Source of the DNA: SKLM01 sp964514285
Lineage (GTDB): Bacteria; Chloroflexota; Anaerolineae; B4-G1
DNA: 40,260 nt
Direction of reading: 5' to 3'
Assembly: GCA_964514285.1 (NCBI GenBank)
Contig: CAZEQC010000029.1
Coordinates: 1 to 40,260 of the forward strand
The first letter of the stretch is position 1. Every line of letters starts with the position of its first letter. Made by a program: the position numbers and the translations under genes. Positions 15,406-22,964 of this stretch are shown in pieces. The notes under the pieces are model-generated. The model did no database searches. It was not told the DNA's origin and worked only from the letters and a program-made list of their open reading frames with translations.

Positions 15406-16572
15406 ATGGAACAATTGGACATGGTCATGGCTCTGCTGAGGGTCATCGCGTTCTTTGCCGGCTCGGTGGGCATCCTCTTCCTTGGAATCACAATGCTGCG
15501 CCGGGCTGAGACGATCACGCGGGGGCAGAAGGTGACCATCCGCTGGCTCGTCTACCTCGTCGCGGGCCTCTACGTCGTCGCCGCTCTAGCCTTTCTGATC
15601 CGCCCCCAGCTGGGTGCCGTACCTGCGGCAGTGGCGGTGGCAGCCAGCATCGCCCTCACCGTGGGGTTGACGGGCCGCTTCAGTCTCAGCCTCGGGGAGA
15701 GAGATATGGCCATCCTCTTCGTGCTGCCCGCATTCCTCGGCATTCTCGTCCTCTATTACTACCCCATCGCACAGACGATCATCTACAGCCTGCACGACCT
15801 GCAGTACACGGCGAGGTGGCTTGAGGAGTCCTTCATCTGGTTCCAGAACTACGCCAGGGCCCTAACCAGCACTAACTTCCTACAGGCAGCAGGTTTTACC
15901 TTCTACTTCACCGTTGTGGCCGTCTTCTTGGAGTTCTGGATTGGCCTGGGGATGGCCATGACGACTTTTTGGGTATCGCGCCGACTCCGCGGCGTCCTAC
16001 GATCGATTATCGTCATACCATGGGCCATCCCGCCCATCATCTCGGCCTCGATGTGGCGCTGGCTCTTTAACGGCGATGTCGGCATTGGCGCGCTCCTCGT
16101 CCAGATCGGGCTGATCGACCAATCGCCCCTTTTCCTGGTAGATCGCACCCTGGCCGTGCACAGCGTCATCCTGGCGGACGTCTGGAAGTGGTCATCCGTC
16201 ATGGCGATCTTCCTCCTCGGTGGGCTGGCCGTCATCTCCGAGGATATCTACGACGCGGCCAAGGTGGACGGCGCGCGTGGTTTCTTCCGTTTCCGACGCA
16301 TCACCCTGCCCATGATTATGCCCACCATCATCGTCGCCATCCTCTTCCGTGCGATGGAAGCCCTGCGGACGTTTGACCTGGTCTTTGGGCTCACAGGGGG
16401 CGGACCTGGGACCACGACGGAGACGCTGAGCTCCTTCGCCTATAAGTACTACTTCAAGTACTCGAACTTCGGCTTGGGCTCCGCATACGCCGTCGTCGTT
16501 ACGATCGTGATCCTGGTGCTCAGCTTGCTCTACGTCAGCAGGATTCGGAAGAACCTGAGATTTGGAGGGTAG
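15406..16572 (+). CDS. ABC transporter permease, MalF/UgpA type, with extra N-terminal membrane domain
   Basis: This permease has 388 residues, about 90 more than its paralogue at 2616. The extra N-terminal part holds three more predicted membrane segments (about residues 8-31, 45-65 and 70-90). The normal core follows from about residue 98 (ERDMAILFVLPAFLGILVLY). The EAA loop is DAAKVDGARGFFRF, as expected for docking to the ATPase. AGGAGAGG precedes the ATG. MalF-like subunits often carry additional N-terminal helices, so the extension may affect assembly rather than specificity. Confidence 0.92.
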   Translation: MEQLDMVMALLRVIAFFAGSVGILFLGITMLRRAETITRGQKVTIRWLVYLVAGLYVVAALAFLIRPQLGAVPAAVAVAASIALTVGLTGRFSLSLGERDMAILFVLPAFLGILVLYYYPIAQTIIYSLHDLQYTARWLEESFIWFQNYARALTSTNFLQAAGFTFYFTVVAVFLEFWIGLGMAMTTFWVSRRLRGVLRSIIVIPWAIPPIISASMWRWLFNGDVGIGALLVQIGLIDQSPLFLVDRTLAVHSVILADVWKWSSVMAIFLLGGLAVISEDIYDAAKVDGARGFFRFRRITLPMIMPTIIVAILFRAMEALRTFDLVFGLTGGGPGTTTETLSSFAYKYYFKYSNFGLGSAYAVVVTIVILVLSLLYVSRIRKNLRFGG

Positions 16573-16579
16573 ATAGCAC

Positions 16580-17422
16580 GTGAACTACCAGCAAAGACGA
16601 CGAGTAAGTGGGGCCCTGTCGCTGGTCGCCACCGGCCTGATCGCCGTTTTCTCGCTCTCGCCCATCTATTGGATCTTGATCACGTCTCTGAAGCCTCGCG
16701 GCACGGAGTATCTCCTGCCCATCGAGCTGTGGCCGTCGAATCCCACGTTGCAGGCCTACTCGTCCGTGTTGACGGAGCTCGGTTTCCTGGTGCCCCTGGG
16801 GAACAGCTTCATCGTCTCGTCCGCGGTGGCGGTGTTCGGGCTGCTGATCTCAGCGCTATCGGCCTACGCCGTCGCCCGGCTGCGGTTCAAGTATCGCGTC
16901 GAGTCGCTGCTGCTGCTGCAGATCGGGGCGATGATCCCGCCAGTGGTCACCATCGCTCCTACGTTCATGATCATCAAGACTCTAGGGCTGCTGCGTAGCC
17001 TGCCGGCGATGATCATCCCCAACATGTTCTACAATACGCCGCTGTCGACGTGGCTGCTGGCCAGCTATTTCTCGGAACTGCCCTTCGAGCTAGACGACGC
17101 GGCGAAGATTGATGGCTACAGGCCCCTCCAGATCTTCTGGAAGGTGATCTTGCCCCTCTCCGCCCCCGGGCTCTTCTCTGCCGGTATCTTCGCCTTTCTC
17201 GGTTCTTGGGGCGAATTCATGCTGGCATCGGCGGTCACGATGGGCATACCCGAGGTACAGACCGTTCCGGTAGCGATTCAGAACTTCTCGCTGGAGTTCC
17301 GATACCAGTGGACCTGGATATCGGCCGGCATCATCTTGTCGCTGATACCGGTCATTCTGATCGTCATCGTATTTCAGCGCTGGGTGATCAAGGGACTGAC
17401 AGCAGGCGCTGTTAAGTTCTAG
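16580..17422 (+). CDS. ABC transporter permease, MalG/UgpE type (second system)
   Basis: This 280-residue partner permease has the EAA loop DAAKIDGYRPLQIFW and the C-terminal WVIKGLTAGAVKF, nearly identical to the first-system protein at 3523. It begins with a GTG 7 nt after the previous stop codon, with GGAGGG (16564-16569) as ribosome binding site. It forms the transmembrane channel together with the MalF-type subunit at 15406. Confidence 0.93.
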   Translation: MNYQQRRRVSGALSLVATGLIAVFSLSPIYWILITSLKPRGTEYLLPIELWPSNPTLQAYSSVLTELGFLVPLGNSFIVSSAVAVFGLLISALSAYAVARLRFKYRVESLLLLQIGAMIPPVVTIAPTFMIIKTLGLLRSLPAMIIPNMFYNTPLSTWLLASYFSELPFELDDAAKIDGYRPLQIFWKVILPLSAPGLFSAGIFAFLGSWGEFMLASAVTMGIPEVQTVPVAIQNFSLEFRYQWTWISAGIILSLIPVILIVIVFQRWVIKGLTAGAVKF

Positions 17423-17461
17423 CTCCAGCTATTCAAGACGAGAGGAGGATTGCGAGGACTC

Positions 17462-18544
17462 ATGACGCGTGTCTACGTAGAGAACCTGAGAAAGGAATTT
17501 GGAGATGTCGTCGCACTGGACGACGTCACCCTGTCATTCCCGGATACGGAGTTGACGGTGCTGGTCGGGCCTTCTGGATGCGGCAAGACGACGCTCCTGC
17601 GCATCATCGCTGGTCTGGAGCAAGCCACGGAGGGCTGCGTCTGGATCGGGGAGAAGGACGTCAGCGAGTCTCCGCCCTGGGGCCGGAACACGGCCATGGT
17701 CTTCCAGAGCTACGCTCTCTATCCCCATATGACGGTGTTCAAGAACATCGCCTTCCCCCTCGAAGCGCGGAGTGTCTCGAGGAGCGAGATCAAGGAGCGG
17801 GTGGAGAAAACGGCCGAGCTACTGGGCATCTCGACCTTGCTGAAGCGGAAGCCACGGGCGCTCTCCGGGGGCCAGATGCAGCGCGTTGCCATCGGACGGG
17901 CCATCGTCCGCAATCCTAAGGTCTTCTTGATGGACGAACCACTCTCCAATCTGGACGCCAAGCTGCGGGTAAGCATGCGCGCCGAGCTCAAGCGGCTCCA
18001 GAAGGAACTGGGCGTGACGACGATTTACGTCACTCACGACCAGGAGGAGGCGATGACTATCGCGGATCAACTTGTGGTCATGAGACGCGGGCGCATTCAG
18101 CAGATCGGCCGACCCGAGGAGGTCTATTTCCACCCGAAAAACAAGTACGTGGCAGGCTTCATCGGGAGCCCGGCCATCAATTTCCTCCCATGCAAGTACG
18201 AGGCCCCGAACGGTGAGCTCGCAGCAGAATGCTTCAGCTATCCTGCTCCTGAGCGCGTGAAACGGGTTATGGAAGAGACCTCGGTCGAGAGCCTGACCTT
18301 GGGCATCCGACCTGAGGACATAGAAGTGAACGCGGAGCCATCCCCGGGCGCGATACCGGTTTCGGTCTATATGACCGAACCTATGGGCAAGGAAATCCTG
18401 CTGACGCTGGAGGTGCAGAACAGGCTCATCAAAGCGTTGGCGCCGGCACGCCTGCACCCCGACCTGGATGAGCAACTCTGGATGCGATTCGGGGAGGAGT
18501 GCATTCACCTGTTCGATGATGAGACCGGCGAGGCGCTGGTTTAG
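17462..18544 (+). CDS. ABC transporter ATP-binding protein, MalK/UgpC type (second system)
   Basis: This 360-residue import ATPase contains Walker A (GPSGCGKTT), the Q-loop in VFQSYALYPHM, LSGGQMQRVAIGRA, Walker B (VFLMDEPLSNLD), the switch His in YVTHDQEEAM and a C-terminal TOBE-type domain. The ATG at 17462 aligns with the start of the first-system ATPase at 4403. An in-frame TTG at 17450 sits too close to the ribosome binding site. The next gene, a corrinoid protein, starts 65 nt later with no visible terminator, which links transport to demethylation. Confidence 0.94.
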   Translation: MTRVYVENLRKEFGDVVALDDVTLSFPDTELTVLVGPSGCGKTTLLRIIAGLEQATEGCVWIGEKDVSESPPWGRNTAMVFQSYALYPHMTVFKNIAFPLEARSVSRSEIKERVEKTAELLGISTLLKRKPRALSGGQMQRVAIGRAIVRNPKVFLMDEPLSNLDAKLRVSMRAELKRLQKELGVTTIYVTHDQEEAMTIADQLVVMRRGRIQQIGRPEEVYFHPKNKYVAGFIGSPAINFLPCKYEAPNGELAAECFSYPAPERVKRVMEETSVESLTLGIRPEDIEVNAEPSPGAIPVSVYMTEPMGKEILLTLEVQNRLIKALAPARLHPDLDEQLWMRFGEECIHLFDDETGEALV

Positions 18545-18609
18545 GCGGAGCCGGATATGAGATCGAGGACACGACGTAGACCGTAGAGTCAGGCAACACA
18601 GGAGAGACT

Positions 18610-19290
18610 ATGAGCAGACAAGAGCTTCTGAACGAACTCCGCGAAGCCCTGCTGGGCGATATGGATCGAGATGAGGTCGCCGCGATCGCTGAGAAGATCG
18701 TTGCCGAGGATATCGACGTGCAGAAGGGCATTGACACAGCATCCGCCGCAATCCGAGAGATAGGCCAGCAGTTCGAGGCCGGTGAGGTGTTCTTGCCGGA
18801 TCTGATGATCGCCGGCAAGAAGATGGAGCGCTGTATGGCCATGTTCAAGCCCCACCTTGAGGTGGACAGTGAGACGGCTGCTGGCGGCCGCATCGTGATC
18901 GGGTCCGTCACCGGCGACATCCACGATATCGGGAAGAACCTCGTTGCCACGATGCTCTCCGTCGGTGGGTTTGACGTCGTCGACCTGGGCGTCGGCGTGC
19001 CCGCCATGGCATTCATCAAAGCAGCGAAGAAGGAACAAGCTGACATCATCGCGCTCTCGAGCTTGATGACGACGACCCTGCCCTACCAGAGAGAGGTTCT
19101 TGATCTCTTGCGAGAGATGGGCCTGCGCGACAAGTACTTCGTTGTGGTGGGTGGCGGACCGGTGACGCCGGATTTCGCGATCGACATAGGTGCGGATGGG
19201 TGGGCCGAGAATGCGGCACTGGCGGTGGACCTGTGCACCACCTTGATAACGTCAGGGCACAGTCCCCCTGTTGAGACCGTGATGGTCTAG
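18610..19290 (+). CDS. Corrinoid (B12-binding) methyl carrier protein, MtmC/MttC-like, first copy
   Basis: This 226-residue protein shuttles a methyl group on its cobalamin. It has an N-terminal helical cap domain (about residues 1-90) and a C-terminal B12 Rossmann domain. The cobalt ligand motif DIHDIG is D103-x-H105-x-x-G108. It is followed by the usual SLMTTT and VGGGPVT loops, which hold the nucleotide tail of the base-off/His-on cofactor. It lies directly upstream of the MtmB-like methyltransferase and is almost certainly its methyl acceptor. The 65-nt gap before it holds no cobalamin riboswitch. Confidence 0.93.
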   Translation: MSRQELLNELREALLGDMDRDEVAAIAEKIVAEDIDVQKGIDTASAAIREIGQQFEAGEVFLPDLMIAGKKMERCMAMFKPHLEVDSETAAGGRIVIGSVTGDIHDIGKNLVATMLSVGGFDVVDLGVGVPAMAFIKAAKKEQADIIALSSLMTTTLPYQREVLDLLREMGLRDKYFVVVGGGPVTPDFAIDIGADGWAENAALAVDLCTTLITSGHSPPVETVMV

Positions 19291-19340
19291 CAGGGGCGGA
19301 CATCCCATCCCAAGCCGTTTACAGACAAAGGAGATCAACC

Positions 19341-20729
19341 GTGGCGCTGGATCGTGACCGACTTATGCTCGTACTCGACCGGGCTCATTCGGGCCCAGTC
19401 TGTGAGACGTTCAAATGGGATACGGAGATCATCCCTCAGACGATCGCCAAATACCTGCTCAAATACGACCTTCGAGGAACGTGTGACCCCGATAATCCCG
19501 TCAATCAGGACGACGACCTCGCAGATCGCTTCTTTAGGGCGGGGATGGACACGGCAGTCGACGTTGGCATGCTCTGCCTAGACACGCAGCGGCGGATAAC
19601 CTTCTCTCATGACGAGATCGAGCAGGCCATGCAGGCTGCTCCCTCCGAGTTCAGCCTCGGCGAAGGCGATCAGCAAGTTGTCTTCAGGCACAGGGGCTTC
19701 GAGGACCCGACGCCACCCATCTGGATCTGTCCCCTTAGCATCGCGGTCTCGGAAGAGCTCTTCGTCCCGATCCTAGAGGGTATTGCGCGTGTTCCGGAGG
19801 TCGACTGCATCGAGGGACCGTCTTTTGAGGCCATCTGGGGCAGCAAGATCAGGGCTGGATCGCCCTACGAGATCCTGGCGGGGCGGCGACAGGCGGACCT
19901 GACGTATGAGGCGCTACGCAGGGCGGGCCGTGAGGGGATGGGTCTCTACGCCGTCGGAACGGCGCCCACTCACTACGGCGTGCTGGGCGGCTACGGGATA
20001 CCCGGGGGCTACAAGCCGGAGCGGGACATCGTGCTCCTCCTCTCCCCCGTGGAGATGAAGACGTCCTACGAGAGCCTGCACAAGCTGGCTCAAGTCTACA
20101 ACTGTGGTGGCATCACCTACGGCGGTTCCTGGTCCATGATCGGCGGCTACGCCGGTGGTCCGGAGGGATCGACCGTCTCTTGCATCGCCTGCACCCTCCT
20201 GCTCTACACCGCCTACCAGGCATCGAATGGAGCCTCCTTCCCCTACGATCTGCACGATATGGGCAATTGCGGACGCGAGGCCCAGTGGGCCTTGGGAACC
20301 GTCTTCCAAGCCCTGAGCCGGAACACCCACATCTGCGCCAACTCCGTCCTCAACCAGACGGCGGGGCCGGCGACCAAGATGTTGCTCTACGAGTCCGCCG
20401 TCGGTATGATGAACCTCACAGCATCCGGCGTCTCGTCATGCACCGGCACGCGCACCGCCGGTGGCAAGTACACGGACTACATCACACCGCTAGAGGTGAA
20501 GTTCGCGGGCGAGGTGTTCAAGAAGACGGCCGGCATGAGCCGGGAAGAGGCCAACGACATAGCGAACAAGCTGATCCCGCTCTACGAGGATCAGCTCGGC
20601 GCTGCACCCAGCGGCAAGAGCTTCGCCGACTGCTACAACGTCGAGACGCTGGAGCCGACGGACGAGTGGTGCCGAATCTACGACGAGGTCAAGGATGAGG
20701 TGATCAGAGCGGGGATTCCGCTGGGATAG
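19341..20729 (+). CDS. MtmB-like corrinoid methyltransferase without pyrrolysine (Tyr at the Pyl position)
   Basis: This 462-residue protein is homologous along its length to monomethylamine methyltransferase MtmB (458 residues in Methanosarcina). The start is GTG 19341, 8 nt behind AAAGGAG (19327-19333). In MtmB an in-frame amber codon gives pyrrolysine 202 within GRPGMGV-Pyl-GPE. Here the matching segment is GREGMGL-Y203-AVG, encoded by TAC at 19947-19949, and there is no internal stop. By my eye alignment with the remembered MtmB sequence, Glu229, Glu259 and Gln333 beside Pyl become Leu232, Gly262 and Val336. Shared landmarks include GGYAGG, LTASG and SFADCYNVETLEPTDEW. It should methylate the adjacent corrinoid protein but probably not from methylamine. 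The substrate is unknown. Confidence 0.88.
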   Translation: MALDRDRLMLVLDRAHSGPVCETFKWDTEIIPQTIAKYLLKYDLRGTCDPDNPVNQDDDLADRFFRAGMDTAVDVGMLCLDTQRRITFSHDEIEQAMQAAPSEFSLGEGDQQVVFRHRGFEDPTPPIWICPLSIAVSEELFVPILEGIARVPEVDCIEGPSFEAIWGSKIRAGSPYEILAGRRQADLTYEALRRAGREGMGLYAVGTAPTHYGVLGGYGIPGGYKPERDIVLLLSPVEMKTSYESLHKLAQVYNCGGITYGGSWSMIGGYAGGPEGSTVSCIACTLLLYTAYQASNGASFPYDLHDMGNCGREAQWALGTVFQALSRNTHICANSVLNQTAGPATKMLLYESAVGMMNLTASGVSSCTGTRTAGGKYTDYITPLEVKFAGEVFKKTAGMSREEANDIANKLIPLYEDQLGAAPSGKSFADCYNVETLEPTDEWCRIYDEVKDEVIRAGIPLG

Positions 20730-20775
20730 GAAGCGAGGTACAATTCGGGAGGCCGGGAAGCCGCCCCAGCACGTC

Positions 20776-20791
20776 GCTGCGAGCGCGCAGC
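20776..20791. other. Short hairpin in the gap between methyltransferase pairs
   Basis: GCTGCG pairs with CGCAGC across the 4-nt loop AGCG in the 128-nt gap after the MtmB-like gene. It is short, has no T-run and could be chance in GC-rich DNA. No promoter is visible in the gap, so the two methyltransferase pairs are probably co-transcribed. Confidence 0.25.
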
Positions 20792-20857
20792 CCCTCAGCG
20801 GGCAGCACCAGCCGAGCTTTCACCATCTCCCCCCACTATACAAGGCAAGGGAAGACG

Positions 20858-21502
20858 ATGTCTAAAGAGACCCTAGAGCACCTGAAACAGGCGGTCCTAC
20901 AGTACAACGGGAGCGCAGCCCAGCAATGGGCGAAGAAAGCGGTCGAGGAGGGCATCGATCCACTCGACAGCCTGGCTGTCCTCACCCGTGCGATCCGCCA
21001 AGTCGGCGACGCGTTCGGGCGCGGAGAGCTCTGGCTTCCGGACCTGGTCGGGGCGTCCGACGCGATGCTGGAGGCCACACCCACCATCCAGGCGGACATC
21101 GACCGGCGCGGCGTGGAGCGCCAGCATCGAGGTACGGTAGTCATCGGGACCGTGAAGGGCGACATCCACAACATCGGCAAGTCAATGGTGGCGACGCTCC
21201 TGACCGCCGAGGGTTTCGAGGTCCACGACATCGGCGTGGACGCGCCTCCTGAGGCCTTCATCGAGGCTATTCAGGAACACGACCCACAGATCCTGGCCCT
21301 CTCGGCCCTTATGACCACCACGGCTCCCCAGCAGAAGCGGGTGATCGAAATGCTGAGGGAGGAAGGGCTGAGAGACGGCGTCAAGGTGATGGTGGGCGGC
21401 GGCGGGATCACGGAGACGTTCGCGGAGAGCATCGGGGCCGACGGGTACGACCCCACGGCTCCGGGTGCGGTCAGACTGGCACGATCCTTCGTCGAGGGTT
21501 AG
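20858..21502 (+). CDS. Corrinoid (B12-binding) methyl carrier protein, second copy
   Basis: This 214-residue protein has the same two-domain design as the one at 18610. Its cobalt ligand motif is D102-x-H104-x-x-G107 (GDIHNIGKSMVATLL), followed by LSALMTTTAPQQK and VGGGGI. It is clearly a paralogue but has diverged, as expected if each carrier serves its own methyltransferase. It ends 10 nt before the MttB-like gene, its presumed partner. Confidence 0.93.
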   Translation: MSKETLEHLKQAVLQYNGSAAQQWAKKAVEEGIDPLDSLAVLTRAIRQVGDAFGRGELWLPDLVGASDAMLEATPTIQADIDRRGVERQHRGTVVIGTVKGDIHNIGKSMVATLLTAEGFEVHDIGVDAPPEAFIEAIQEHDPQILALSALMTTTAPQQKRVIEMLREEGLRDGVKVMVGGGGITETFAESIGADGYDPTAPGAVRLARSFVEG

Positions 21503-21512
21503 GGGGACGACT

Positions 21513-22964
21513 GTGACGAGAAAAGGGTTCATCCGAAACGTCAGACCATTGGAGATCCTGACGGAGGATCAGATCTGGCAGGTGCACCGCGCCACCCTGG
21601 ACATTCTACGGAGGACGGGGGTGACCTTCAAGAGCGAGTGGGCTCTCGACTTCCTGGAGGGAGAGGGTTGCCTCGTGGATCGTTCCTCGATGCGGGTCCG
21701 CTTCCCCGAGTCGCTGGTCGAGGCGTGCCTGCGACAAGTCCCCAGCAGTTACCGTGTCAGAGCTCGGGACCCAGACAATGATCTCATCCTCGGCGGGAGC
21801 ACGCTCTACTTCACCCATTCCGCCGGCATGCAGACTCTCAATATCGACACGTACGAGCCCCGCGATCCTAAGAAGGCGGAGTACGCCGACTGCGTCAAGG
21901 TCTTGGATGCGCTGCCGACCATCGACTTCCTGAGCTGTTATCCGTACTTCGGCTACGAGGGGCTCCCGCCCGCCATGGCGATCCCGGAGAGCGTGGCGCT
22001 CAAGATGCGGCACTCCACCAAGCATCAGTTCACGTGTTACTCCAGCCAATGCGAGATCTTCAACATTCAGATGGCCCAGGCTACAGGCCAGGAGATCACG
22101 GGCACGCTCACGTGCTCGCCGCCTCTCACCTGGGGTGATGACGCGGTACAGGCCGCCCGACGCATGATCGAGGCAGGCTTCCCCCTGGCCACCGTCGATG
22201 GGAATGTCCTCGGTGGCACGGGACCGGCGACGCCCCTGGGGAACGTGGCCGTCTGCAATGCCGAGCACCTGTCGATGATCGTCCTGGTGCAGCTCATCAG
22301 TCTCGGGCATCGCATCTCCGTCGGTCACTTCGCGTGCCCGATGAATATGAGGACGGGCTCACCGGCCTTCGGACAGATCGGCGGCTCCATCAGCAACGTG
22401 ATCTGGAATCAGATGTGGCGGCACTACCGCATTCCGTGCTCCAACGGTTCGCCGGGGTACGTCGACTCGAAGATGATCGACTTCCAAGCCGGCTACGAGA
22501 AGGGCATCGCCGCGCTGGCCTCCGCTGCCTCCGGCGTCAACGTCATGCTGCTCCATCTTGGCGTGTCCGCTGAAATCTCGGCCCACCCGGTGCAGGCGAT
22601 TCTGGACGACGACATCGCCGGTATGGTTGGGCGCTTCATCGAGGGAGAGATCATCAGCGAGGAGACGCTGGCCTTGGACGTCATCCACGACGTCGGTCCG
22701 ATTCCAGGGCACTATCTGGGGACCGGACACACCCGGGAGTGGTGCCGGAAGGAGCAGTTCGTGCCCAGAACCGGCGAGCAGTCGAGCTACCAGGCGTGGA
22801 TCGTCAACGGGAAGCCGAGCGCTCTCCACCACGCGCGCGAGAGAATGGCGGAGATTCTCGATTCTCACGACCCGGAGCCCCTTAGTGCCGAGCAGGAGGA
22901 GGACATCCTACGCATCCTAAGCGACGCTCGGGCATTCTACCGGAAGCGGGGCGAGCTTGAGTGA
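21513..22964 (+). CDS. MttB-superfamily corrinoid methyltransferase without pyrrolysine
   Basis: This protein has 483 residues from the GTG at 21513 (AGGGGGA just upstream); a start at 21465 would overlap the preceding gene. It matches the trimethylamine methyltransferase/glycine betaine methyltransferase superfamily, with an early ILRRTGV segment, NMRTGSPAFG, DSKMIDFQAGYEKG and the C-terminal helical tail. It has no in-frame amber codon. In my eye alignment with remembered MttB, Pyl334 (in the G-T-Pyl-S-D-A-K stretch) falls on Tyr316 (G-Y-V-D-S-K), codon TAC at 22458-22460. Non-Pyl members such as MtgB demethylate quaternary amines, but the superfamily is wide. It probably passes a methyl group to the corrinoid protein at 20858. 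Confidence 0.92.
   Translation: MTRKGFIRNVRPLEILTEDQIWQVHRATLDILRRTGVTFKSEWALDFLEGEGCLVDRSSMRVRFPESLVEACLRQVPSSYRVRARDPDNDLILGGSTLYFTHSAGMQTLNIDTYEPRDPKKAEYADCVKVLDALPTIDFLSCYPYFGYEGLPPAMAIPESVALKMRHSTKHQFTCYSSQCEIFNIQMAQATGQEITGTLTCSPPLTWGDDAVQAARRMIEAGFPLATVDGNVLGGTGPATPLGNVAVCNAEHLSMIVLVQLISLGHRISVGHFACPMNMRTGSPAFGQIGGSISNVIWNQMWRHYRIPCSNGSPGYVDSKMIDFQAGYEKGIAALASAASGVNVMLLHLGVSAEISAHPVQAILDDDIAGMVGRFIEGEIISEETLALDVIHDVGPIPGHYLGTGHTREWCRKEQFVPRTGEQSSYQAWIVNGKPSALHHARERMAEILDSHDPEPLSAEQEEDILRILSDARAFYRKRGELE

Noticed and set aside
18545..18609. Possible cobalamin riboswitch before the corrinoid protein genes
   Set aside because: The gap is only 65 nt, far too short for a B12 aptamer, and no B12-box-like sequence was seen here or in 20730-20857.
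19341..22964. Pyrrolysine read-through in the methyltransferases
   Set aside because: Both genes are uninterrupted. The only stops are the terminal TAG (MtmB-like) and TGA (MttB-like), and sense TAC codons occupy the Pyl positions. No pyl genes are in the window.
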